Origin: an uncultured Oscillospiraceae bacterium
GTDB lineage: Bacteria; Bacillota; Clostridia; Oscillospirales; Acutalibacteraceae
Direction: 5' to 3'
Assembly (NCBI GenBank): GCA_900547275.1
Contig: URGA01000023.1
Location: 1-26,197 of the forward strand
Length of the DNA stretch: 26,197 bases
Position numbers and translations under genes: made by a program. Shown here piece by piece: positions 1-7,607 of the stretch. The notes beneath the pieces were generated by a model, which saw only the letters and a list, made by a program, of their open reading frames with translations, did no database searches and was not told the DNA's origin. Numbering within the stretch: the first letter of the stretch is position 1; each line of letters opens with the position of its first letter.

Positions 1-1233
1 CATTGATTTAAATCCGTCGTAAGCCATCTTTGTATAATAGTAAGGATATGTAAGAGCCGTTTCGTCGCCTCTGCCCTCGTGAAAAATAAGGTTATCAAAA
101 TCAACAGGATAGATTTCAGGCTCCGCCTCGTCAAGCCAGAGAGCGTCTACGCCTTTGTCAATATAGTTTTCCTTAAGTCTGTTCCAAACAAAGGAGCGGG
201 TTTCGGGATTTGTTGCGTCGATAATAGCCTGCCAGCCATAAAATCGGAAAATTCTGTCGCTTCCGTGGGTGGTATTTACAAGCATATTCTGCTGTGACAT
301 AGGCTCATAGTTGGGGCTGTTTTCGTTTATTGTGGGCCAAACGGAAACAACGAGTTTTGTTCCCATTGCGTGTAATTCCTCTGCCATAGCGGTAACATCA
401 GGCCAGTATTTCGGGTCAAAGCGGTAGTCGCCCTGTTCTGTCCAGTGAAAATAGTCAGCGATAATTACAGAAAGCGGAATGCCCTCTTTTTTATATCTGC
501 GGGCAACTTCAAGCAGATCCTCCTGGGTTTCATATCGCAGACGGCTCTGCCAAAATCCTGTTGCCCAGTGGGGCATTTCAGGGGCGTGGCCTGTAAGGTC
601 TGCGAGAGTTGACGCCGCCTCTTTCGGAGTTCCGCCGATTACCACGTAGTCGATACGTCTGGTGGTGTCGCTTGTCCATCTTGTTCTGTTGTTTGCCAGT
701 TCAACTGTTCCTGTTGAGGGGCTGTTCCATAAAAAGCCATAACCCAGTGATGAGTATATGTAGGGAATTGTGCATTTTGCGTTTACGTTTCTTATATCAA
801 AAGTGCATCCCTTTAGGTCAAAGCGGTTTGTCGCTTCGTGGCCGAGACCGTAAAAATGTTCTCCTTCAGTGGGTTTAAAAGTTACCCTTGCTTTCCAAAG
901 TCCGCTTCCCTTGTTTGAGTAACGGCGTATTTCGTTTTCAAAAGTAAGTTCAGGCTGTTCCTCCAGTATCTGTTTTCCGTCAAAATAGAAAAACACTTTG
1001 CCGTCGTGATACATTTTGAGCATCAGACGACCGTTGGTCATTGTTACGTATTTCTCCGTTTCTTGGATTTCAGACGGAACCTGTTGAGGCATAAGTGTGA
1101 AATTCTGCTCAATTATTTTACAGTCGGGAAATGCCCGAAATCTGATTGCTTCTTTGCCGCATGGCGTAATTTCTACAACTTCGCCCTTTCTAGAAAATAT
1201 TATTTTGTTTTCGCTTACTGTGGTGTTTTTCAT
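1..1233 (-). CDS. GH31 family alpha-glycosidase, probable alpha-xylosidase/alpha-glucosidase (5' part, runs off the window)
   Basis: Reading the minus strand from the ATG at 1233 gives 411 open codons reaching the window edge without a stop. The start follows a GGAGG site with good spacing. Residues about 1-190 fit the N-terminal galactose-mutarotase-like beta domain, with a GLGHEATNRFDLKG stretch typical of the family. The catalytic barrel follows. The GH31 nucleophile motif is visible as WLDEAEPE, with Asp368 as the predicted nucleophile; this form of the motif resembles alpha-xylosidases and related enzymes. Family members are usually 650-800 residues, so about half is missing, including the acid/base Asp. 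No signal peptide is seen, so it probably acts in the cytoplasm on imported oligosaccharides. It starts 18 bases after the upstream alpha/beta hydrolase and is probably co-transcribed with it. The exact substrate cannot be read from the sequence. Confidence 0.9.
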   Translation of the reverse strand, partial: MKNTTVSENKIIFSRKGEVVEITPCGKEAIRFRAFPDCKIIEQNFTLMPQQVPSEIQETEKYVTMTNGRLMLKMYHDGKVFFYFDGKQILEEQPELTFENEIRRYSNKGSGLWKARVTFKPTEGEHFYGLGHEATNRFDLKGCTFDIRNVNAKCTIPYIYSSLGYGFLWNSPSTGTVELANNRTRWTSDTTRRIDYVVIGGTPKEAASTLADLTGHAPEMPHWATGFWQSRLRYETQEDLLEVARRYKKEGIPLSVIIADYFHWTEQGDYRFDPKYWPDVTAMAEELHAMGTKLVVSVWPTINENSPNYEPMSQQNMLVNTTHGSDRIFRFYGWQAIIDATNPETRSFVWNRLKENYIDKGVDALWLDEAEPEIYPVDFDNLIFHEGRGDETALTYPYYYTKMAYDGFKSM

Positions 1234-1251
1234 ATATACCTCCGCCGGTGA

Positions 1252-1923
1252 TTAAATTATATTTTTTGAGCTGCAAAAATCAGTGACAATTTTTGCAATT
1301 TTTTTGCTGTTTACAATGTAACTTCCGTGATTTTCGCCTTTTTGTATGCTGAATTCACTGCCTTTGATATTTTTTGCTATAAATTCAGAATCGCTTTCTT
1401 TTATCATATCGTTTGAAGCGCAGCTTATCAGCGTAGGGCAGGTGATGCGCCCCAGCATTTCACCGCTTATATTAGGCTGGGTAAGCATCATTTTTGTCTT
1501 GACGCTTCCTGTAAAAAACAGATTTAGTTTCATGAAAAAGCGAATTGGTGCTTTGAGTCCCTTTGGACTGCTGTTGGCGCCGCAGGCGATTATTGCTCCT
1601 GGAATTTCAGGGTGATTTATCGCTAAAAGCAGGGCGGTTATTGCCCCGTCGCTGAACCCGCAGATTATCGGTTTTTTCAGCCCCAGTTCTTTTATGAACT
1701 TAAAAACATCCTCTGCCATATTGTCATATGACAAGTCATTTGTTACCTGGCTTTTGCCGTGGTCTCGGCTGTCGGGAAGATAAACTGTAAAATCTTTTTG
1801 AAGCACCGAGGCGGCTTTGTGAAATATTTTTGAGCTCTCGCCGTTGCCGTGGAGCATTATAAGCGGCTTTCCGCTGCCGATTTTTTCGTAATATATATGT
1901 ATATTATTTACATTTATATCCAT
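1252..1923 (-). CDS. alpha/beta hydrolase
   Basis: This 223-residue protein has the alpha/beta hydrolase layout: an oxyanion-hole segment MLHGNGES near residue 25, a nucleophile elbow GFSDG with Ser91, a likely acid at Asp172 in ASNDMI, and His199 in GENHG. No signal peptide or membrane segment is seen, so it should be a cytosolic esterase, lipase-like or C-C hydrolase. The ATG follows AAAGGA at a 6-base spacing. The GH31 gene begins 18 bases after its stop, which suggests a two-gene (or longer) operon. One possibility is that it removes acyl groups from sugars that the GH31 enzyme then cuts, but this is inference from position only. The substrate is unknown. Confidence 0.85.
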   Translation of the reverse strand: MDINVNNIHIYYEKIGSGKPLIMLHGNGESSKIFHKAASVLQKDFTVYLPDSRDHGKSQVTNDLSYDNMAEDVFKFIKELGLKKPIICGFSDGAITALLLAINHPEIPGAIIACGANSSPKGLKAPIRFFMKLNLFFTGSVKTKMMLTQPNISGEMLGRITCPTLISCASNDMIKESDSEFIAKNIKGSEFSIQKGENHGSYIVNSKKIAKIVTDFCSSKNII

Positions 1924-1951
1924 TGGGTGTCCTTTCTTTGATTTTTAGTTA

Positions 1952-1980
1952 TTGACGTTTTTAGTCGATACGGGTATAAT
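1952..1980 (+). promoter_or_regulatory. sigma-A type promoter for the gene at 2039
   Basis: TTGACG at 1952-1957 and TATAAT at 1975-1980 are separated by exactly 17 bases, a near-consensus vegetative promoter. It lies about 58 bases ahead of the chosen start at 2039. The TTG inside the -35 box is also the first base triplet of an in-frame open stretch, which would mislead an automatic start call. Confidence 0.8.
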
Positions 1981-2038
1981 AAACCAAGTGGATTTTTTCT
2001 TTTTGGTCCGCATAATTAAATCATTAAGAGGTTTCCTT

Positions 2039-2656
2039 ATGGTTTGGAACGTGTTTTATGTTGTATTTGTTCTTATAGCGGTTGCCGCTGTCGCAATGTT
2101 TGTGCGTTTTATGATTAAGAAAAAAATTGTTCTGATTATAATTCCGCTTTTAATGATTGCGTGCAGTATTGCGTTTATAGTAACTTACTATACCGCCGCC
2201 AGCAGATACGATTCTCCCGAAACGGTAACCCCGTCGTTTTTTCCTTCAACTATCAGCACTGATTTTGTAAGTGACAATTTTGAGGAGGATGCAGACGGCG
2301 CTTACACCAAAACTTCCGAGTATGACGCGGGAACTATTTCCTACACCGTTAAATTTAATGAAAGTTTGGGAAGTACATCGGATTACCTTTTTGCTGAGCC
2401 TACTATTGATACAGACGAGTTTACCCGTTCTGATATGCAGGGTATTTTCGCAATTAAGTATACTGACGTTATCGCTGAGCGAACAGACAATTTCCTTGCG
2501 CTGAGAACAGGTAAGTATCAGCAGGAATTTATTGTAAAAACAATCGGTTGTACCTGCAGGATAATTATTACGTCAGACAATAAAGATACAAGCGATCTTA
2601 TTTCTTCAATGAGAGACGAAGTTCTTACGTTTACTTCTAATTCTACAGAACAGTAA
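2039..2656 (+). CDS. two-pass membrane protein with extracytoplasmic domain, function unknown
   Basis: This protein of 205 residues starts at the ATG at 2039, chosen because AAGAGG lies 7 bases upstream and the longer in-frame alternative begins inside the -35 box of the promoter. Residues about 5-25 and 29-50 are two hydrophobic helices separated by a basic RFMIKKK loop. The remaining 155 residues are polar, rich in Asp, Thr and Ser, and probably lie outside the membrane. That part has a beta-rich look and one CTC pair near residue 172. I do not recognise the family. The gene has its own strong promoter and its own terminator, so it is probably transcribed alone. Confidence 0.75.
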   Translation: MVWNVFYVVFVLIAVAAVAMFVRFMIKKKIVLIIIPLLMIACSIAFIVTYYTAASRYDSPETVTPSFFPSTISTDFVSDNFEEDADGAYTKTSEYDAGTISYTVKFNESLGSTSDYLFAEPTIDTDEFTRSDMQGIFAIKYTDVIAERTDNFLALRTGKYQQEFIVKTIGCTCRIIITSDNKDTSDLISSMRDEVLTFTSNSTEQ

Positions 2657-2665
2657 TTTAATTTA

Positions 2666-2700
2666 TCGGAAACGGAGTTTGCCGTTTCCGATTTTTTATT
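2666..2700 (+). terminator. intrinsic terminator
   Basis: TCGGAAACGG (2666-2675) pairs perfectly with CCGTTTCCGA (2682-2691) around a 6-base loop, followed by a T-run. It lies 9 bases after the stop of the membrane protein gene. Confidence 0.9.
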
Positions 2701-2819
2701 ATTTAGGTCAGCTCAAAGTAAGATTTACAATTTATTTTACCATATAGAAGTGGGATTGAAAACATTTTTTCTGCTTAGTCAGTCTCGTAATTGCTGTATT
2801 AGAAAAATTAAAATTGCGC

Positions 2820-2931
2820 TTGATTTTAAATTTGATTTGAGTTAAAATATTTGCCGAAACGGGCAAAGCCCCCAATAATTTTATATAGGATAGAAATAAG
2901 TATTATTTAAATTTTGCGTAGTCTATCGGCA
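2820..2931 (+). promoter_or_regulatory. candidate promoter and possibly structured leader before the DUF2798 gene
   Basis: The 317-base gap between 2657 and 2973 contains no gene. After the terminator, TTGATT (2820-2825) and TAAAAT (2843-2848) are 17 bases apart and may be a promoter. Downstream, TGCCGA (2852-2857) could pair with TCGGCA (2926-2931), enclosing a GGGC/GCCC hairpin (2861-2871) and an AATAAT/ATTATT stem (2874-2907). The start site implied by this promoter falls inside the outer stem, so the promoter and the fold cannot both be right as drawn. I could not match the fold to a known riboswitch. Confidence 0.3.
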
Positions 2932-2973
2932 TAATCTGCTGTGGACTGCGCTTTTTTATTTAAGGAGGAAAAT

Positions 2974-3522
2974 ATGAATAATATGCCGAAAACAAAATTT
3001 GAAGAAGTGGTTTACGGGCTCTTGATGAGTTTCTTTATGGTGTTTGCCATGGAATGTTATAACAGCGCCTGGAACGCAGGAGGAATGAGCAATACCTGTT
3101 TTCTTACGGCAATAAAGGAACTGACTTTTATGTGGCCGATCTGCTTTGTGATAAGCTTCTTTCTTATGGACAGAATTGCGCCTAAGATTGCCTTTAAGCT
3201 TGTAACGCCTGGCGAAGATAAACCGATTTTTGTCATTGTCGTAAGAGCGGCGGTTACCGTGTGCCTTATGTGCCCGTCAATGAGCCTTGTTGCAACGATT
3301 ATTTTTCAGGGCGTTGACGCTGAATTTGTTGCTCATTGGCTTCAGACTGTGGCAAAGAATTTTCCCATGGCGTTTTTCTGGCAAATCTTTTTCTGCGGCC
3401 CTCTCGTTCGCGCGCTGTTCGGCCTTATCTTCAGAAGAAAAAAGAATGTTTCAGAGAGCAAAAGTGAAAATAAAGATGAGGAAAAGCAAAAAGCGGCAGT
3501 CAGCGCAGGCAAAGAATTATAA
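2974..3522 (+). CDS. DUF2798 family membrane protein
   Basis: The 182-residue product begins at the ATG at 2974, which follows AAGGAGG by 5 bases. The GTG further upstream lacks a ribosome binding site. The sequence matches the DUF2798 pattern as I recall it: an N-terminal KTKFEEVVYGLLMSFFMVFAME helix region, a MWP motif in the second helix, a conserved CLMCPSMSL segment and a FFWQIFFCGPLVR segment near the C-terminus. About four membrane helices are predicted, followed by a highly charged Lys/Glu tail of 35 residues in the cytoplasm. The family's role is not established. No clear terminator follows, but the next gene has its own promoter. Confidence 0.8.
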   Translation: MNNMPKTKFEEVVYGLLMSFFMVFAMECYNSAWNAGGMSNTCFLTAIKELTFMWPICFVISFFLMDRIAPKIAFKLVTPGEDKPIFVIVVRAAVTVCLMCPSMSLVATIIFQGVDAEFVAHWLQTVAKNFPMAFFWQIFFCGPLVRALFGLIFRRKKNVSESKSENKDEEKQKAAVSAGKEL

Positions 3523-3558
3523 ATCTGTCGTTTTAAATAATACATGATTAGTATTTAT

Positions 3559-3587
3559 TTGACTTAGCGCCTGAAAACATATACAAT
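3559..3587 (+). promoter_or_regulatory. sigma-A type promoter of glpP
   Basis: TTGACT (3559-3564) and TACAAT (3582-3587) are spaced by 17 bases. Transcription would begin near 3593-3595, right at the AGAGGTGA ribosome binding site, so the leader would be only about 12 bases long. Confidence 0.75.
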
Positions 3588-3606
3588 AGTTATAGAGGTG
3601 AGGCGT

Positions 3607-4170
3607 ATGTGTTCAATGGAGGATTTGCTTGGCGAATGCCCGATAGTTGCCGCCGTAAAAGATGACGACGGGCTTGAAAAGTGCATTTCCAGCGAAAGCC
3701 ACGTTGTGTTTGTGCTGTTCGGCGACCTGAATTCTGTTCCCCAGATCGTGGGAAGGCTGAAGAGCGCAGGGAAAACCGTCTTTGTTCATGCCGATTTGAT
3801 AGAGGGTCTTTCTCCACGGGAAGCCGCGGTTGATTATCTTATTAAGAATACCCAGTTAGACGGCATTATTTCAACAAAACTGTCGCTTCTACGCTTTGCA
3901 AAGGCAAAGGGGCTAATGACGATTATGCGCTTTTTCCTGATTGATTCCATTGCCATGGAGAATATCAAGAAGATGAAGAACGAGAGATGTATTGACCTTA
4001 TTGAGATACTGCCTGGTCTGATGCCTAAGATAATCAGCAGAGTTTGCAAAAACAGCGGCAAGAAGATAATCGCCGGAGGTCTTATCAGCGATAAAAGCGA
4101 CGTTCTCAGCGCGCTGGATGCAGGAGCTCTTGCAGTGTCGTCAACAAACAGCGCCGTTTGGAACCTTTAG
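3607..4170 (+). CDS. glpP: glycerol-3-phosphate responsive antiterminator GlpP
   Basis: This 187-residue protein matches the GlpP family along its length: an early PIVAAVKD segment, a FVHADLIEGLS segment, DGIISTK, a basic FFLIDS region, IEILPGLMPKII, and a C-terminal AGGLI...DAGALAVS...WNL end. The family is a small TIM-barrel-like protein that binds glycerol 3-phosphate and the leader RNA of glycerol genes and prevents transcription from stopping. The ATG at 3607 was preferred over the GTG at 3598, because AGAGGTGA at 3594-3601 sits at proper spacing from the ATG and overlaps the GTG. It is directly upstream of the operon whose leader holds a terminator, its expected target. Confidence 0.93.
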   Translation: MCSMEDLLGECPIVAAVKDDDGLEKCISSESHVVFVLFGDLNSVPQIVGRLKSAGKTVFVHADLIEGLSPREAAVDYLIKNTQLDGIISTKLSLLRFAKAKGLMTIMRFFLIDSIAMENIKKMKNERCIDLIEILPGLMPKIISRVCKNSGKKIIAGGLISDKSDVLSALDAGALAVSSTNSAVWNL

Positions 4171-4212
4171 TTTATCATTTACAGCAAAATGAATAATAAA
4201 ATAATTATTGTA

Positions 4213-4241
4213 TTGTGTTTTTCTTTTTGTTGTGCTATAAT
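4213..4241 (+). promoter_or_regulatory. promoter of the glycerol-3-phosphate dehydrogenase operon
   Basis: TTGTGT (4213-4218) and a perfect TATAAT (4236-4241) are separated by 17 bases. Transcription would start near 4248, giving a leader of about 110 bases that contains the terminator at 4274-4326. Confidence 0.7.
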
Positions 4242-4273
4242 CAATTTGTTAAGTTAATATGACCGAGAGATTT

Positions 4274-4326
4274 GAGCAACGGTATAAAGCACGGGTACAG
4301 CCCGTCTTTTTCCGTTGCTTTTTTGT
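4274..4326 (+). terminator. conditional leader terminator, predicted GlpP antitermination target
   Basis: GCAACGG (4276-4282) pairs with CCGTTGC (4312-4318), and within it ACGGG (4291-4295) pairs with CCCGT (4301-4305) around a 5-base loop, with AAAG/CTTT extending the inner stem. A T-run follows, interrupted by a single G. The structure lies between the promoter and the start codon at 4358, so it must be read through for the operon to be expressed. The adjacent glpP gene makes GlpP the obvious antiterminator. The exact GlpP binding site was not identified. Confidence 0.85.
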
Positions 4327-4357
4327 TTTTTTCGGCAGTATTTAAGGGGGAATTTAG

Positions 4358-5791
4358 ATGTACGATGTGGCGATTATAGGCTCAGGAATTGTTGGATGCG
4401 CCTGCGCATACCGCCTGTCAAAGTGTAACCTTCGGGTTGTGATGCTGGAAAAAGAAAACGACGTCTGCATGGGCTCGACCCGCGCCAACAGCGCAATAAT
4501 GCACGCCGGCTATGACCCGAAACCAGGAACACTTATGGCGAAGCTTAATGTTGAGGGAAACCGTCTGGCAAGGGAAATATGCAAAAAACTTTCCGTTCCG
4601 TGGAAAGATACAGGCTCCCTTGTTGTAGCGCTGAGCGATGAGGATATGCAGACGCTTGAGGTGTTGCTGGACAGGGGAAATAAAAACGGCGTGCCAGGCC
4701 TTGAAATTTGGCAGGCGGACCGTCTGCGGGAAAAGGAACCGAATATTTCGCCAAACGCAAAAGGCGCGCTTTGGGCGCCCAGCGCCGCTATAGTAAATCC
4801 ATGGGAATTCGGTCTTGCTATGGCAGAGACAGCTGTCAAAAACGGTTGCGAACTTAAAAGAAATTTCTGCGTAAGTTCAATTGATAAAACCGAAGAGGGA
4901 TTTGAAATTTCTTCTGACGCTGATAAAGTGAGCGCCAGATATGTAATAAACGCAGGCGGCGTTTACGCAGACAAAATAAGCCGAATGGTTTGTGATACCT
5001 CTTTTGAGATTATACCGACGGCGGGAGAATATTATCTTCTTGATAAAGCGGAGGGCAGCAGAGTTTCTTCTGTAATCTTCCAGTGCCCGTCAAAGGATGG
5101 CAAGGGCGTTCTCGTTGCGCCTACCGTTCACGGCAATCTGATTGTGGGTCCAAACGCTGTTGTTCGCCGCGACCCGGACGATACATCTGATACCGCCGAG
5201 GGATTAGACGAGGTCAGAACAAAAGCGCAGAAAACGGTTCCCGGCATAGAATTTCGCCAGAACATCCGCAATTTTGCAGGCGTCCGCGCAAATTCAACGG
5301 TGGATGATTTTATTATTGATTTTGCCTGCGAACATTTTCTTAATCTTGCCGGCATTCGTTCTCCGGGTCTTACAGCCGCTCCTGCAATTGCGGAATACGC
5401 GGCAGAACTCCTTTCCGTCCGGGTCCTTGACCTCGGGAAAAAGAAAGACTACGACGCCAGCCGCAAAAAGGTGCATTTCAATAAAATGACGCCTGAAGAG
5501 AGAGAAAAACTTATTGAGGAAAATCCTTCTTACGGCCGAGTAATCTGCCGCTGTGAAACGGTTACCGAGGGAGAAATAATAGACGCTGTTCATTCGCCTA
5601 TAACTCCTGTTTCGGTTGACGGAATAAAGCGCCGCGCAGGCGCTGGAATGGGCAGATGCCAGGGCGGCTTTTGCGGTCCCAGGGTGGTTGACATTCTCTC
5701 CAGAGAACTGGGCGTTTCGCCTCTTGATATTCTTCAGGACAGAGAAGGCAGTTTCATTCTTACGTCAAGAACAAAATCGGAGGTGGAATAA
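4358..5791 (+). CDS. FAD-dependent glycerol-3-phosphate dehydrogenase-like oxidoreductase with BFD-type [2Fe-2S] domain (GlpA-like)
   Basis: This 477-residue protein begins with an FAD-binding Rossmann motif, GSGIVGCACA at residues 8-17, followed by a DAO-type substrate domain to about residue 360. The C-terminal part has a BFD-like [2Fe-2S] site: Cys397 and Cys399 (CRC), and Cys434 and Cys439 (CX4C). This architecture is that of the large subunit of anaerobic three-gene glycerol-3-phosphate dehydrogenases, as in the Thermotoga TM1432-TM1434 cluster. The expected reaction is oxidation of glycerol 3-phosphate to dihydroxyacetone phosphate. The ATG follows AAGGGGG. It is the first gene after the GlpP-type leader, and the next gene starts 2 bases after its stop. 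A 2-hydroxyacid substrate is possible, but the GlpP context favours glycerol 3-phosphate. Confidence 0.88.
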   Translation: MYDVAIIGSGIVGCACAYRLSKCNLRVVMLEKENDVCMGSTRANSAIMHAGYDPKPGTLMAKLNVEGNRLAREICKKLSVPWKDTGSLVVALSDEDMQTLEVLLDRGNKNGVPGLEIWQADRLREKEPNISPNAKGALWAPSAAIVNPWEFGLAMAETAVKNGCELKRNFCVSSIDKTEEGFEISSDADKVSARYVINAGGVYADKISRMVCDTSFEIIPTAGEYYLLDKAEGSRVSSVIFQCPSKDGKGVLVAPTVHGNLIVGPNAVVRRDPDDTSDTAEGLDEVRTKAQKTVPGIEFRQNIRNFAGVRANSTVDDFIIDFACEHFLNLAGIRSPGLTAAPAIAEYAAELLSVRVLDLGKKKDYDASRKKVHFNKMTPEEREKLIEENPSYGRVICRCETVTEGEIIDAVHSPITPVSVDGIKRRAGAGMGRCQGGFCGPRVVDILSRELGVSPLDILQDREGSFILTSRTKSEVE

Positions 5792-5793
5792 TT

Positions 5794-7050
5794 ATGTGCT
5801 ATGAACTTATTGTAATCGGCGGAGGTCCTGCCGGTCTTGCGGCTGCTTATGCGGCGTGGAACAAGGGACTTCGTAAAATTGCCGTTATTGAAAGAGACAA
5901 GGAACTGGGCGGTATTCTCAACCAGTGCATACATAATGGTTTCGGCCTTCATTATTTTAAGGAACAGCTTACAGGCCCCGAGTATGCCCAGCGCTTTTCA
6001 GATATGGTTAAAAGCACAGGTGTTGAGATTTTTCTTGATACGATGGTGCTTCAGGTTACCAATGATAAAAAAGTCCATGTTGTAAGCAGCAGCGGGGGAT
6101 ACCGTATTCTCGAAGCGAAGAGCATTGTATTGGCAATGGGCTGCCGTGAGCGCACAAGAGGCGCGATATCTATTCCCGGCACCCGCCCTGCAGGCGTTCT
6201 TACAGCAGGCGCTGCCCAGAGATATGTTAATATCGAGGGATATATGGTGGGCAAAAGAGTTGTTATTCTCGGCTCCGGTGATATCGGCCTTATTATGGCG
6301 CGCAGAATGACGCTGGAAGGCGCAAAGGTGCTTGCCTGCGTAGAAGTTATGCCTTATTCAGGCGGACTTCAGAGAAATATTGTTCAATGCCTTGAAGATT
6401 TTAATATTCCCCTTTATCTTTCGCATACAATTACAGATATAAAAGGCAAGGCGAGAGTTGAGCAGGTAGTAGTTTCTGAGGTGGACGAAAACCGCCGCCC
6501 GATTCCGGGAACGGAGATGACCTTTGACTGCGATACCGTTTTACTCAGCGTCGGTCTTATTCCCGAAAATGAACTTACCCGTGACGCCGGTATTGAGATG
6601 GACGCAAGAACAAACGGCGCTGTTGTGCTTGAAAACAGAGAGACATCCGCAGAGGGTGTTTTTGCCTGCGGAAACGCGCTCCATGTTCATGACCTTGTGG
6701 ATTTTGTTACAGCGGAAAGCATGGCGGCAGGGGAGGCCGCGGCAGACTATGTTCAAAACGGAGAGCGCAGCCGTTCAGACGTTATAAACGTTGTTACAGA
6801 CAGCAATATCGGTTACACCGTTCCCCAGAAATTCAGAGCGGACAGCGACAAAGTTGAATTTTATTTCAGAGTTCGCCGTGTGTTCAAAAACAGTAAAATA
6901 AATGTTACCTGCGGCGACAGCCTTATCGCTTCTTTTAAGCGTGAGCATATGGCACCGGGGGAGATGGAAAACATAAAAATTCCTAAGGTACTGCTTTCAA
7001 AAATTGAGGGCGGCGAAATTAAAATTTCTGCGTCGGAGGTACAGGCATGA
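5794..7050 (+). CDS. FAD/NAD(P)-dependent oxidoreductase, partner subunit of the glycerol-3-phosphate dehydrogenase
   Basis: The 418-residue protein has two dinucleotide-binding motifs: an N-terminal FAD motif GGGPAGLAAA near residue 8 and a central NAD(P) motif GSGDIGLIMA near residue 157. A GVFACGNA segment near residue 288 marks the second FAD contact. There is no CX4C redox disulfide after the FAD motif, and no classical C-terminal dimerisation domain, so it is not a thiol-disulfide reductase. The family pairs with BFD-containing DAO enzymes, and is expected to pass electrons between the dehydrogenase subunit and a nicotinamide or other carrier. GGAGG lies ahead of the ATG inside the previous gene's end. 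The last four bases overlap the next gene (ATGA), which points to translational coupling. Confidence 0.88.
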   Translation: MCYELIVIGGGPAGLAAAYAAWNKGLRKIAVIERDKELGGILNQCIHNGFGLHYFKEQLTGPEYAQRFSDMVKSTGVEIFLDTMVLQVTNDKKVHVVSSSGGYRILEAKSIVLAMGCRERTRGAISIPGTRPAGVLTAGAAQRYVNIEGYMVGKRVVILGSGDIGLIMARRMTLEGAKVLACVEVMPYSGGLQRNIVQCLEDFNIPLYLSHTITDIKGKARVEQVVVSEVDENRRPIPGTEMTFDCDTVLLSVGLIPENELTRDAGIEMDARTNGAVVLENRETSAEGVFACGNALHVHDLVDFVTAESMAAGEAAADYVQNGERSRSDVINVVTDSNIGYTVPQKFRADSDKVEFYFRVRRVFKNSKINVTCGDSLIASFKREHMAPGEMENIKIPKVLLSKIEGGEIKISASEVQA

Positions 7051-7397
7051 AAGAGTTGATTTGTATTATGTGCCCGAAAGGGTGCAGACTTAAAGTTGAT
7101 GAGGAAAACGGCTATGCCGTAACCGGAAACAGCTGTGAAAAAGGCGCGGAATACGGCCACAACGAGCTGAAGAACCCCACAAGAGTCATAACTTCAACTG
7201 TTAGACTTAAGAGCAAAAGCGCCTGTCGTCTGCCTGTAAAGACCGACGAACCTATTCCGAAATATATGATGGATGAGACGATGCGCCTTCTTGACAACGT
7301 TGAAGTAAAAGCCCCCGTTCATGTTGGAGATATTATACTTGAAAATGTTTTCCGCACGGGAGTACATATTGTTGCCACAAAAACAGTGGAAGAATAA
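7047..7397 (+). CDS. DUF1667 iron-sulfur protein, third subunit of the cluster
   Basis: This 116-residue protein has Cys6, Cys9, Cys13 and Cys30 in a CxxCxxxC...C arrangement like the N-terminal 4Fe-4S region of molybdopterin oxidoreductases, which is typical of DUF1667. It probably carries an iron-sulfur cluster that relays electrons within the complex. The ATG overlaps the stop of the previous gene in an ATGA junction. It is the third and last gene of the operon, ending 16 bases before a strong terminator. The same trio (DAO-BFD, FAD/NAD reductase, DUF1667) is found in glycerol operons of Thermotoga and clostridia. No glpK or glpF is present in the window. Confidence 0.87.
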   Translation: MKELICIMCPKGCRLKVDEENGYAVTGNSCEKGAEYGHNELKNPTRVITSTVRLKSKSACRLPVKTDEPIPKYMMDETMRLLDNVEVKAPVHVGDIILENVFRTGVHIVATKTVEE

Positions 7398-7412
7398 TTA
7401 AGCGCATTTATG

Positions 7413-7445
7413 CCGCCGGGTCTGCCCGGCGGCTTTTTTATTTGT
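7413..7445 (+). terminator. intrinsic terminator of the glycerol-3-phosphate operon
   Basis: A perfect 9-bp GC stem, GCCGCCGGG (7413-7421) with CCCGGCGGC (7426-7434), has a 4-base loop and is followed directly by six T. It ends the operon cleanly before the sigma factor gene. Confidence 0.95.
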
Positions 7446-7471
7446 ATAAGTAATATTTTTGCTTGTTTTCT

Positions 7472-7607
7472 GCGGCGTATTTTTCCTGTGGTAAAAAGCC
7501 GCTTTGTATGTTAGAATAAAAAAGGAAAAATTTTTTTGAAGAAAGTGTAATATTTTGGACTGCTGAAAGTACTACTGTATGAAAGCTCATGAAAGGAGGC
7601 GGTGATT
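7472..7607 (+). promoter_or_regulatory. upstream region of the sigma factor gene with candidate promoters and repeats
   Basis: No gene is seen between 7398 and 7607. A stem can form between GCGGC (7472-7476) and GCCGC (7498-7502) with T5/A5 pairing inside. Two promoter candidates are visible: an extended -10 TGTTAGAAT ending at 7517, and TTGGAC (7555-7560) with TATGAA (7578-7583) at a 17-base spacing. TGAAAG occurs three times at 7564, 7580 and 7590, the last merging with the AAAGGAGG ribosome binding site (7592-7599). No clear GAAAC/CGTC ECF-type promoter was seen, so autoregulation cannot be read directly. Confidence 0.35.

Noticed and set aside
79..1251. Several short plus-strand open frames in the first 1.25 kb
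   Set aside because: They lie opposite the partial GH31 gene, whose minus-strand frame is open for 411 codons and carries the family's catalytic motif.
1952..2038. Extension of the membrane protein to a TTG start at 1952
   Set aside because: The TTG is part of a TTGACG -35 box with TATAAT 17 bases on, so it lies upstream of the likely transcription start. The ATG at 2039 has a ribosome binding site.
2852..2931. Cyclic-di-GMP or glycine riboswitch in the leader of the DUF2798 gene
   Set aside because: The GGGCAAAGCCC and GCCGAAAC pieces recall parts of these motifs, but the conserved cores (for example GACGCAAAGCC with its partner, or CTCTCAGG) are absent.
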